From Streptomyces humi (lineage in GTDB: Bacteria; Actinomycetota; Actinomycetes; Streptomycetales; Streptomycetaceae): a DNA stretch of 40,585 bases. The stretch spans positions 1 through 40,585 of the forward strand of contig NZ_LBMU02000036.1 in NCBI RefSeq assembly GCF_001005085.2, written 5' to 3'. This document shows, one piece after another, positions 32,103 through 39,448 of the stretch (the first letter of the stretch is position 1; each line of letters starts with the position of its first letter). A program made the translations under genes and the position numbers. The notes beneath the pieces were generated by a model, which was given only the letters and a program-made list of their open reading frames with translations, was not told the origin of the DNA and ran no database searches.

Positions 32103-32318
32103 TCAGGTCGCCTCGTCGGCCAGCCGGAGCAGTTCCTCGACCGCCAGGGAGCCGGGTGCCCGCCGTTGCCGGGCGAAGGTGTTCGCCAGGTGCTGGAGGA
32201 GCTCGTTCAGCGGGGTCGGGACACCGTGCAGCCGGCCGAGGAGGGCTGTCTCGCCGTTGAGGAAGTCGGCCTCGATCGTGCCGGCGGCCCGGCTGAGGGC
32301 CTGCCAGGAGGAGCCGTC
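32103..32318 (-). pseudogene. C-terminal remnant of a ketopantoate reductase-like gene
   Basis: On the minus strand a 71-residue stretch ending at TGA (32103-32105) reads like the C-terminal helical domain of a ketopantoate reductase (ApbA/PanE family): SSWQALSRAAGTIEADFLNG, then LGRLHGVPTPLNELLQ. Nothing of the NADPH-binding N-terminal half is present. The frame stays open upstream into a Pro/Gly-rich stretch but has no plausible ATG or GTG start. It is therefore a truncated relic, lying between the protease gene and the MocR gene. It may mark a past deletion at this point. Confidence 0.6.
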
Positions 32319-32376
32319 GGCCGGCGCGGGCGGGGCCTCGGCCCTCGGCCCCCGGACACCGGAGCCCGCGTGACCG

Positions 32377-34131
32377 TCAGGCGAGCGTGTCGCGCAGAGC
32401 CGCGCCGACGAGGGCGACGCCCTCGTCGATCTCGTGGGCGGGGCCGGCCGCGTAGCCGAGGACCAGGCCCGGACGGCCGGGCGTCATGCGGTGCCACGAC
32501 AGCGGATGCACCTTCACACCCCGAGCGAGGGCGGCCTCGGCGAGATCGGTGTCCCGAAAACCACCGACCTGGAAGTAGCCGCCGCCCTCGAAGCCGCCGT
32601 CACCGTCCCGGACGTCGCCGTCACCGTCCCGGAAGCCGCCGTCACCGTCCCGGAAGCCGCCGTCACCGTCCCGGAAGTCGCCGGCGCGTACGCCGCCGGC
32701 GCGTACACCGCCGTCACCACAAGCGCCGTCTCGTGCGCCGCCGTCACCGCAAGCGCCGTCTCGTACGCCACCCTCGCCGAAACCGCCGCCGCCTACGCCG
32801 TGGTCGTCGAAGGTGACCATCAGGTGCAGGCCCGCCGCCGCGCCGTGCACCCGGGCCCCCGGCAGGTGCGTCCGGATCGCCCGCAGCATGGCGTCCCGTC
32901 GGCGCCGGTGGCGGGACCGGACGTGCCGCAGGTGCCGTTCCAGCTCGCCGGAGTCCATCAGCCGGGCGAGCACCAGCTGGGTGAGGATGCCGGTCCCGAG
33001 GTCGGCGTACCGCTTCGCGGTCACCACGGCGTCCAGCCGGTCCGGCGGGACCAGGAGCCAGCCGATCCGCAGCGCGGGTGCGAGCAGCTTGGAGACGCTC
33101 CCCGCGTAGCAGACCCCTTCGGGCATCAGGGAGCGGAGGGCAGGTACCGGCGGCCGGTCGTAGCGGTGTTCGGCGTCGTAGTCGTCCTCGATGACGACTC
33201 CCCCGCCGGCCGCCCAGTCCAGCAGCTCACGGCGGCGCTCGCCGTCGAGGACGACCCCGGTGGGGAACTGGTGCGCCGGGGTCGTCAGCACCGCGCGGGC
33301 TCCGCCGGCACGCAGCGCGCCGACATCCAGCCCGCCCCGGTCCACGGGGACGGGTACGACCGTATGGCCGCCGTACTCCAGTTGCTGTCGCGCGCCGAGG
33401 GATCCGGGGTCCTCGACCGCGATGCGGCTGATGCCGTCCTTCCGCAGGACCTGGGCGAGCAGTCCGAGGGCCTGTGCCACCCCGGCGACCACCACCACCT
33501 CGGCCGGGTCGGCGCGGATGCCGCGGTTGCGGGCCAGCCAGTCGACGACGGCCCGGCGCAGGGCGGGGGCGCCCCTGGGGTCCCCGTATCCGAAGTCGCC
33601 CGGCGAGACGCCGGCGAGTACGGCGCGTTCGGCGCGCAGCCAGGCGGTGCGGGGGAACGCGGCGAGGTCGGGCACGCCCGGCGAGAGGTCGATCCGGCAC
33701 GGCAGCGCACGCAGTGCGTCCACGGCACCCTCGCGGTCGGCCGCCGCGAAGAGCGCGGTCCGGGACTCGGGCGGCCCGGCGGGGCGGGTGCGGGGCGGCG
33801 CGGGGGCCGCCACGACGACCGTGCCGAGCCGGCCGCGGCCGGCGATCTGGCCCGACTCGGCCAGCCGCCGGTAGGCCTCGGTGACCACCCCCCGCGTCAC
33901 GCTCAGCTCTGCGGCCAGTACCCGGCTGGCGGGCAGCCGGGTCCCGACGGGCAGCCGGCCGTCGGCGATGGCCGACCGCAGCCGGTCCGCCAGCCAGGCC
34001 GTGCGCCCGCCGGCCGGCACCCGGCCGATGTCCAGCTGGAGGAAGTCGGATCCGACCGCCGGCGCGGCCACCGGACGCGGACTTTTGGACCCCTCCGACG
34101 ACGGCTTCGTGGACCTGCCCATGGCGTCCAT
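32377..34131 (-). CDS. MocR/PdxR-type GntR regulator with aminotransferase domain and repeat insertion
   Basis: A 584-residue regulator, against about 450-500 usual for the family. Residues about 35-105 are a GntR winged helix (LPASRVLAAELSVTRGVVTEAYRRL); from about 135 a fold-type I aminotransferase domain with PLP lysine Lys348 (GSVSKLLAPALRIGW). The extra length is a Gly/Asp/Arg-rich insertion at about residues 440-518, built of GDGGFRD-type heptads and other short repeats, placed between MVTFDDHG and VGGFRDTDLAEAALARGVKV. It interrupts the C-terminal small domain. ATG at 34131 and ATG 34122 are both possible starts. Divergent, 21 bases away, is an EamA exporter, a common MocR target. Some MocR regulators sense PLP or an amino-acid adduct. 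Confidence 0.9.
   Translation of the reverse strand: MDAMGRSTKPSSEGSKSPRPVAAPAVGSDFLQLDIGRVPAGGRTAWLADRLRSAIADGRLPVGTRLPASRVLAAELSVTRGVVTEAYRRLAESGQIAGRGRLGTVVVAAPAPPRTRPAGPPESRTALFAAADREGAVDALRALPCRIDLSPGVPDLAAFPRTAWLRAERAVLAGVSPGDFGYGDPRGAPALRRAVVDWLARNRGIRADPAEVVVVAGVAQALGLLAQVLRKDGISRIAVEDPGSLGARQQLEYGGHTVVPVPVDRGGLDVGALRAGGARAVLTTPAHQFPTGVVLDGERRRELLDWAAGGGVVIEDDYDAEHRYDRPPVPALRSLMPEGVCYAGSVSKLLAPALRIGWLLVPPDRLDAVVTAKRYADLGTGILTQLVLARLMDSGELERHLRHVRSRHRRRRDAMLRAIRTHLPGARVHGAAAGLHLMVTFDDHGVGGGGFGEGGVRDGACGDGGARDGACGDGGVRAGGVRAGDFRDGDGGFRDGDGGFRDGDGDVRDGDGGFEGGGYFQVGGFRDTDLAEAALARGVKVHPLSWHRMTPGRPGLVLGYAAGPAHEIDEGVALVGAALRDTLA
32591..32770. repeat. Repeat-built insertion inside the MocR gene
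   Basis: Four 21-base units start at 32591, 32612, 32633 and 32654; each holds GCCGTCACCGTCCCGG and encodes a GDGGFRD-type heptad on the minus strand. A short stretch with two GGCGCGTAC units follows, and then two 30-base units (32711-32740 and 32741-32770) that differ at three positions. All periods are multiples of 3, so the frame is kept. This arrangement looks like serial local duplication. Confidence 0.85.
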
Positions 34132-34152
34132 TGTGCGGGCAGGGTGGAGCAC

Positions 34153-35094
34153 ATGGACACACCTTCCGCCTCGTTCGCCCCGCTGCTGCCCGGCATGGCC
34201 GGGATGGTGCTGGTCGGCAGCAGTGTCAGCGTCTCGCACGTCCTCGTCGGCGCCCCGCTGTTCACCGCCCAGGCCGTCCGGTACGCGGCCGCCACCGTGA
34301 TCCTCCTGGTCGTCGCGAGGGTCGCCGGTGCCCGCCTGGTGTGGCCGCGCGGACGGGAGTGGTTGTGGCTGACGGGGCTGGCGGTCACCGGCCTGGTGCT
34401 GTTCAACGTGGCCGTGGTGCGGGGTGTCGCGCATGCGGAGCCCGCGGTGATCGCGGTCGCGGTCGCCTGTGTCCCGGTGGTCCTCGGGCTGGTGGGCCCA
34501 CTGCTGGAGCGGCGCGCACCGAGCCGCCGGGTGCTGGTGGCGGCGCCCGTCGTCATGACCGGCGCGGTGCTGGTGGAGGGAACGGGCCGCACCGATGCCG
34601 CCGGAGTGGCGTGGGCGGCGCTGACGCTCGGGTGCGAGGCCGCCTTCACCCTGCTCGCCGTGCCGGTGCTGGGCCGGCACACCCCGTGGGGGGTGTCCGT
34701 GCACGCGACCTGGCTGGGCGGCGCCCTGCTGGCCGTCCTCGGCACGGCGTCCGAAGGGCCCGCGGCCATAACGGAGTTGTCCGGCGTGCAGTGGGCCGCC
34801 GTCGGCTATCTGGCGGTGCTGGTCACGGCGGTCGCCTTCGTGCTGTGGTACTCGACGGTCCGGGCGGCCGGGGCGGGCCGGGCCGGGCTGCTGACCGGCA
34901 TCGCCCCGCTGGCCGCGGCGGGCGCGGGCGCGGCCGCGGGTACCGGTGTGCCGGGGCCGCCGGTCTGGGCGGGCATCGGCGTGGTCGTCGTCGGCCTGGT
35001 GGTCGGCCTGCGGCCATCGGGTCCGGCGGCCGGGAAGCGCGGGGAGCGGGCGCCCCGGACGGCTTCCGCACCCGCCCCGGGCCGCGCCCGGTAG
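34153..35094 (+). CDS. EamA/DMT-family membrane transporter
   Basis: A 313-residue protein with about ten transmembrane helices in two EamA-type halves (first half from MAGMVLVGSSVSVSHVLVG, second from AGVAWAALTLGCEAAFTLLA). DMT family members of this kind export amino acids, small metabolites or drugs. ATG at 34153 is only 21 bases from the start of the divergent MocR gene, so both promoters must overlap each other or the 5' coding ends. GGTGGAG lies 3 bases upstream of the ATG. The C-terminal tail after residue 285 is basic and Pro/Ala-rich. It is likely controlled by the MocR protein. The substrate is unknown. Confidence 0.9.
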   Translation: MDTPSASFAPLLPGMAGMVLVGSSVSVSHVLVGAPLFTAQAVRYAAATVILLVVARVAGARLVWPRGREWLWLTGLAVTGLVLFNVAVVRGVAHAEPAVIAVAVACVPVVLGLVGPLLERRAPSRRVLVAAPVVMTGAVLVEGTGRTDAAGVAWAALTLGCEAAFTLLAVPVLGRHTPWGVSVHATWLGGALLAVLGTASEGPAAITELSGVQWAAVGYLAVLVTAVAFVLWYSTVRAAGAGRAGLLTGIAPLAAAGAGAAAGTGVPGPPVWAGIGVVVVGLVVGLRPSGPAAGKRGERAPRTASAPAPGRAR

Positions 35095-35098
35095 ACGC

Positions 35099-35123
35099 GG
35101 GGCGGGGCGGGGCGGGGCGTGGG
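35099..35123 (+). other. G-quadruplex motif in 3' region
   Basis: Four GGGG tracts separated by single C bases (35099-35117), followed by CGT and another GGG. One-base loops are the form that folds most stably as a parallel quadruplex. It lies on the coding strand 5 bases after the EamA stop, between two convergent genes, so the EamA mRNA would carry it in its 3' end. Confidence 0.7.
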
Positions 35124-35155
35124 CGCCGGCCGGTCCTGGTGCCGGTGACCCCGCG

Positions 35156-35800
35156 TCAGTAGCCGGCGGTGAAGCGGCGGTTGAGGTGGCGAGGGTTCTC
35201 GATCTCGTCGACCAGCGCGGCGGCGTAGTCCTCGTACGAGATGCGGGCCTGTCCGTCGGGACCGGTCACGGGGGTGTCCAGGCCGGTGCGGTAGGCGCCG
35301 GTGCGCGCGCCGGGGGCGAAGTGGACGGGCGGCGGGGAGAAGTAGGTCCAGGTGACGTCGTCGCCGAGGGAGCGGTAGGCGTCCAGGGCCCGGATCTGTC
35401 CGATCGCGTAGGGCTTGAACTCCTCCGGGAACCCTGGGGCGTCGAAGAACCGCACCCCGTCGGTGTTCAGCAGGCTGGCGCCGCCGCCCATGTGCACGAT
35501 GCGGGGGCCGGCCGGACCCAGGGCCCGGACCGCCGCGGCGGCGGTGTCGACGGCGTCGGTGTAGAGAGCGGGGTCCGGTCCGCCGACGGTCAGTACGAGT
35601 GCGTCGGCCCCCTTGGCCAGGTCGGTCACGGAACCCTGGTCGGTGACGTCACCGGTCACCGCGCGCACGCCGTCGGGGAGTCGGCCGAGACGGCTGGTGT
35701 CCCGGGCCACGGCGGTGACCTCGTGTCCGCGGGCGGCCGCCTCGGTGACGACGCGGGAGCCCGCCTTGCCCGCGGCCCCGTACACCACGATCCTGCTCAT
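35156..35800 (-). CDS. NAD(P)-binding (NmrA/SDR-like) oxidoreductase
   Basis: A 214-residue atypical short-chain dehydrogenase. It begins MSRIVVYGAAGKAGSRVV, a clear GxxGxxG Rossmann motif, then VTAVARDTSRL, and later ALVLTVGGPD and IVHMGGGASLL. There is no signal or membrane segment. ATG at 35800 was chosen because it gives the exact family N-terminus with a GAGAGA stretch upstream; an in-frame start at 35905 would add 35 charged residues without homology. It is convergent with the EamA gene. Relatives reduce quinones, flavins or NAD(P)H-dependent small substrates or act as redox sensors; the role here is open. Confidence 0.9.
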   Translation of the reverse strand: MSRIVVYGAAGKAGSRVVTEAAARGHEVTAVARDTSRLGRLPDGVRAVTGDVTDQGSVTDLAKGADALVLTVGGPDPALYTDAVDTAAAAVRALGPAGPRIVHMGGGASLLNTDGVRFFDAPGFPEEFKPYAIGQIRALDAYRSLGDDVTWTYFSPPPVHFAPGARTGAYRTGLDTPVTGPDGQARISYEDYAAALVDEIENPRHLNRRFTAGY

Positions 35801-35920
35801 CTGTCTCTCGCTTTCACTTTCCCTGGTCGGCACCCCCCACCTTCCTCTGCCGGGTCCAGGAATCGCGAGATGGGACGAGGACTCGTCATGGTCAAACGAG
35901 GACATGTGCGGGTGCCGGGT

Positions 35921-37318
35921 TCAGCCGCCGCGCCGTATCCGGGCCGCCTCGCGGGCCTGGGCGAGTTTGCGGGCCTCGCTGCTCCTGCGGGACGGCCTGC
36001 CGTCGGCGCCGCCCCGCGTGTCCTTGCTGCTGCCCAGGCCGCGGAACGGGGCGTTGTGGTTCTTGGGGCGGGGCACGGCCGGGCCGCCGTCGAGAGGCTG
36101 TCCGGACGGGGTCCTGGCACCGGTGATCCGGCTCAGCTCCGCCTCGCCGGACCGTGCCTTGGTGACCTTGGGGGCGACGCCGGCGTCCGCCATGACCTGG
36201 CTGGTCTCGCGGCGCTGCCCCGAAAGGACGAGTGTCACGACGGTGCCGGAACGGCCGGCCCGGGCCGTGCGGCCCGCGCGGTGCAGGTAGTCCTTGGGGT
36301 CGGTGGCCGGGTCGACGTTGACCACCAGGTCGAGGTCGTCGACGTGCAGGCCGCGGGCGGCGACGTTCGTCGCCACCAGGGCGGTGACCTGACCGCTCCG
36401 GAACTGGGCCAGGGTGCGGGTGCGCTGCGGCTGGGACTTCCCGCTGTGCAGCGCGGCGGCGGACACTCCGTTGGCCCGCAGATGCCGCGTGAGCTGGTCG
36501 ACGCCGTGCCTGGTGTCCAGGAACAGCAGGACCCGGCCGTCCCGGGCAGCGATCTCCGTGGTCACCGCGTACCGGTCGGGGCCGTGCACCACGAGGAGGT
36601 GGTGTTCGATCGCCGGGACCGCGCTCGACGGGGGGTCCACGGAGTGGACGGCGGGGTCACGCAGGTAGTCCCGCACCAGCTGGTCGACGTCGCGGTCGAG
36701 GGTGGCGGAGAACAGCATCCGCTGCCCGTCGGGGCGCACCTGGTCCAGGAGCGCGGTGACCTGGGGCAGGAATCCCATGTCGCACATCTGGTCGGCCTCG
36801 TCCAGGACCGCGATGCGCACCCGTCCCAGCCGGCAGTCCCTGCGCTCGACGAGGTCGTGCAGCCGGCCGGGCGTGGCGACGACGATCTCGGCGCCGTCCC
36901 GCAGCGCCGCGGCCTGCCGTCCGACGGAGACTCCGCCCACCACGGTGGCCAGCCGCAGTCGCAGCGCCTCGGCGTACGGGGTGAGCGCCTCACCGACCTG
37001 TTGCGCCAGTTCCCTGGTGGGCACCAGGACGAGCGCCAGCGGCTCCTTGGGCTGCGCGCGCCGCCCGGCCGTCCGGGCGAGCATGCCGAGGCCGAAGGCG
37101 AGCGTCTTGCCGGACCCGGTTCGGCCCCGGCCCAGGACGTCCCGGCCCGCGAGCACGTTGGGCAGGGTCGCCGCCTGGACGGGAAAGGGAACCGTCACAC
37201 CGTGCGCGTCGAGCACCCGGAGCACCTCCGCCGGCAGCCCCAGCCCGGCGAAGGACGCCATCCGCGGGGCCCGCTCCCGGTCCTGGTGCCCGGCGTCGGT
37301 ACGTGCTGATTCGCTCAC
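35921..37318 (-). CDS. DEAD-box ATP-dependent RNA helicase
   Basis: A 465-residue RNA helicase. Motifs in order: Q-motif region around FPVQAATLPNVL, Walker A GRTGSGKT (residues 65-72), Ia PTRELAQQ, Ib ATPGRL, II DEAD, III SAT, V region ATNVAARGL, VI HRAGRTARAG. The C-terminal extension after about residue 380 is basic and low in structure (RRSSEARKLAQAREAARIRRGG), probably for RNA binding. GTG at 37318 has GGAGGAAGG 6 bases upstream, and this Shine-Dalgarno is inside a perfect hairpin (37324-37356). Such helicases act in ribosome assembly and RNA turnover, often under cold stress. Monocistronic by appearance. Confidence 0.94.
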   Translation of the reverse strand: MSESARTDAGHQDRERAPRMASFAGLGLPAEVLRVLDAHGVTVPFPVQAATLPNVLAGRDVLGRGRTGSGKTLAFGLGMLARTAGRRAQPKEPLALVLVPTRELAQQVGEALTPYAEALRLRLATVVGGVSVGRQAAALRDGAEIVVATPGRLHDLVERRDCRLGRVRIAVLDEADQMCDMGFLPQVTALLDQVRPDGQRMLFSATLDRDVDQLVRDYLRDPAVHSVDPPSSAVPAIEHHLLVVHGPDRYAVTTEIAARDGRVLLFLDTRHGVDQLTRHLRANGVSAAALHSGKSQPQRTRTLAQFRSGQVTALVATNVAARGLHVDDLDLVVNVDPATDPKDYLHRAGRTARAGRSGTVVTLVLSGQRRETSQVMADAGVAPKVTKARSGEAELSRITGARTPSGQPLDGGPAVPRPKNHNAPFRGLGSSKDTRGGADGRPSRRSSEARKLAQAREAARIRRGG

Positions 37319-37323
37319 AGAAA

Positions 37324-37356
37324 GCCTTCCTCCGAAGGGACCGTACCGAGGAAGGC
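37324..37356 (-). promoter_or_regulatory. Hairpin covering the helicase ribosome-binding site
   Basis: In the mRNA (minus strand) GCCTTCCTC (complement of 37348-37356) pairs perfectly with GAGGAAGGC (complement of 37324-37332) around a 15-base loop. The 3' arm contains most of the Shine-Dalgarno and lies 5 bases before the GTG start. The folded RNA would block initiation; an unfolded one would allow it. This could be a temperature switch or feedback by the helicase itself. Confidence 0.55.
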
Positions 37357-37612
37357 GCGGCGGGGACGCGGTTCACCGGCCGGAGACACCGGACCGGGCA
37401 CCGACACAGCGGCGCTCCAGAGCACCGATGCAGCGACGCTGCAAAAGCTCGACGGTAGCACAGGGCGACGGCGGCCCACGGCCGAGGTGGTGTTGGCACC
37501 ACCCCTTCTTCGGTGTCCAGGCCCAGCGACGACGGCCCCCCGCGACGGGCAGGCTGCACAGCGTCGGCGAACGGGCCGGCCAAGCATCCACCACACCCAT
37601 CGGGGGACACCC

Positions 37613-38278
37613 ATGACGGAAACCTTCGCGCGGCGCCTGACCGGCGTCGCCGGCATCGCCGCCGCGGCCGCCTTCATCGTCGAAGTACCCCTGTACTTCG
37701 TCTACTCGGGTCCGCCGCCGGACGCGAACGTGCTGAGCAGGCTGCTCATCGGGATCGTCGCGCTGGTCTGCCTGGTGGTGTTCGTGACCGCCCTGCGGGA
37801 GCTCGTGAAAAGGGTGAGCCCGGCGTACGAGTGGGCCGGCTCGGTCGCCTTCGCCGCGGGGCTGGTCTACGCCACCGTCACGCTGGTCTCCAGCGGTCTG
37901 GAGGCGGGCGCGGTCATCGCCGTCGACCACCCGGTCGACCCGACCATCACGGTCAGCGGCACCTACATCCTGTACGGGTCGATCTCCCGACTGCTGCTGG
38001 CGCTGTTCCTGGCCACGGTCGGCTTCCTCGTCTCCCGCACGGAGCTGCTGCCCCGGTGGACCGGCCGGTCGGCCTACGTCCTCGCGGGCGTCAACCTGGC
38101 CTTCGTGCCGTCCCTGTTCTTCGGCAACGTCCCCGCGCACTTCTACGCGGCCAACGGCTGGGGCACCACCGCGCTGATGGGGGCGTTCCTCAGTTACTGG
38201 CTGCTGGCGTTCGGCATCTCCGCCTACCGCAGCGGCACGCGGCCCGCGCTCGTCCGCTCAGCGGTGACGGAGCTCTGA
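37613..38278 (+). CDS. DUF4386-type integral membrane protein
   Basis: A 221-residue protein with about six transmembrane helices (for example LTGVAGIAAAAAFIVEVPLY, LLIGIVALVCLVVFVTAL and a late LMGAFLSYWLLAFGISAY). The order and spacing fit the DUF4386 family, whose function is not known. GGGGGA lies 6 bases upstream of ATG 37613. The divergent gap to the helicase gene, 294 bases, holds the helicase hairpin and GC-rich sequence in which I see no other clear signal. A strong hairpin terminator follows the gene. Confidence 0.85.
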   Translation: MTETFARRLTGVAGIAAAAAFIVEVPLYFVYSGPPPDANVLSRLLIGIVALVCLVVFVTALRELVKRVSPAYEWAGSVAFAAGLVYATVTLVSSGLEAGAVIAVDHPVDPTITVSGTYILYGSISRLLLALFLATVGFLVSRTELLPRWTGRSAYVLAGVNLAFVPSLFFGNVPAHFYAANGWGTTALMGAFLSYWLLAFGISAYRSGTRPALVRSAVTEL

Positions 38279-38298
38279 GCGGCGGTTCCCGCGAGCAG

Positions 38299-38339
38299 GC
38301 GACCGCGGTGCCGGCCCGGGTCGGGCCGGCACCGCGGTC
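38299..38339. terminator. Perfect 18-bp hairpin terminator
   Basis: CGACCGCGGTGCCGGCCC (38299-38316) pairs without mismatch with GGGCCGGCACCGCGGTCG (38322-38339) around a 5-base loop. It lies between the convergent DUF4386 gene (stop 38278) and the regulator gene (stop 38411) and can serve both. Confidence 0.88.
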
Positions 38340-38410
38340 GGTGCGGCGCTCAGCCCAGCTGCTCGGCGAGCCCGACGACGATGTCCTCGGGGCCGCGGAC
38401 GTGCATTCGT

Positions 38411-39376
38411 TCACGGGCCGCCGTCGCCCATCAGGTGGTTCGCGCGTTCCGTGCGCAGGTGCAGCGCGGTACGGCCCTCGCGTTGTGTCGACACCAGACC
38501 CGCCCCGCGCAACGCGCCCAGGTGCTGGGAGACCGCGCTCCGGGTGACGCCCAGCCTGACCGCCAGGGCCGGCGTCGTCAGGGGTTCGGTGAGGGCCGCG
38601 AGGATCGCCGCCCTGGTGCGGCCCAGTACCGGGACCAGACCCGCCGCCGTCCGGCCGGGGGGCTCCCAGAGCAGGCCGACGCCCACCGCCGGGTAGCGGA
38701 TCGACGCGGCTCGCACGGGGGACTTGTCGACGCCCACGTGCGGCCAGTTGAAGACGCTGGGCAGCAGGACCAGGCCGTGCCCGCCGGTGTCCACCGTGAC
38801 CGCCGTGTGCGGGGCGCGCCGGCCGTGCACCACCAACTGGCCGCCGTCCCAGGCGATGTCGGGGTGCAGCTCCGCGAAGAGCGCCTGGACCCCGCCGTCC
38901 ACCAGGGTGAGCGCCCGGCCGGCGACGTCGGCCTCCAGCACCGCGCGCATCCGGCCCCAGTGCGGAGCGATCAGCAGCTCGTGGCAACGGTGGAGGGCGT
39001 CCGCGAGCCGTGGCAGCACTGCCGCCGGCGCCGGGACCTGTTCGTCCGGTACGCCCACCACGGCGCCGTACTCCCGCCGGAAGAAGCTCTCTTCGGTGGC
39101 CCGCAGCTGGTCCAGCTCGGCCGACACGGCAGGCAGCCGCTCCTGCGGCACCGGGAACAGGAACGACGGCAGCGGCCCGGCGATCAGCGCCCGCAGCAGC
39201 GGCAGTTCGCGCTCCCCCGCCGGCAACTGCCGTGCCCGGCGCACCCACGGCCGGTGCACCTCGTGACCGGCCCCGCCCAGCAGGATCCGCAGCGCCAGCA
39301 CCGTCTCGCCCAGCGGCGAGAGGGCGAACCGCACCTTCGCGACCGCCGCCGCGGTGAACCTGATCCCGACCGCCAT
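38411..39376 (-). CDS. DUF5937/ArsR-type winged-helix transcriptional regulator
   Basis: A 321-residue regulator. The N-terminal 230 residues form the large domain typical of DUF5937 proteins (MAVGIRFTAAAVAKVRFALSP at the start, SFLFPVPQERLPAV, RPWVRRARQL). The C-terminal helix-turn-helix is ArsR-like: ILAALTEPLTTPALAVRLGV, then SAVSQHLGALRGAGLVSTQR. No metal-binding cysteine motif of classical ArsR proteins is seen. ATG at 39376 follows CTATATGATGGGGCGG on the minus strand; TATATG may be a -10. It is divergent from the alpha/beta hydrolase gene, 72 bases apart, and probably controls it. The ligand is unknown. Confidence 0.88.
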   Translation of the reverse strand: MAVGIRFTAAAVAKVRFALSPLGETVLALRILLGGAGHEVHRPWVRRARQLPAGERELPLLRALIAGPLPSFLFPVPQERLPAVSAELDQLRATEESFFRREYGAVVGVPDEQVPAPAAVLPRLADALHRCHELLIAPHWGRMRAVLEADVAGRALTLVDGGVQALFAELHPDIAWDGGQLVVHGRRAPHTAVTVDTGGHGLVLLPSVFNWPHVGVDKSPVRAASIRYPAVGVGLLWEPPGRTAAGLVPVLGRTRAAILAALTEPLTTPALAVRLGVTRSAVSQHLGALRGAGLVSTQREGRTALHLRTERANHLMGDGGP

Positions 39377-39448
39377 CCGTGCCGCCCCATCATATAGCCG
39401 TGGCTGAACGACAGGCCGGCACCCGTCGCCGCCCCCACGCTGTCCGGC

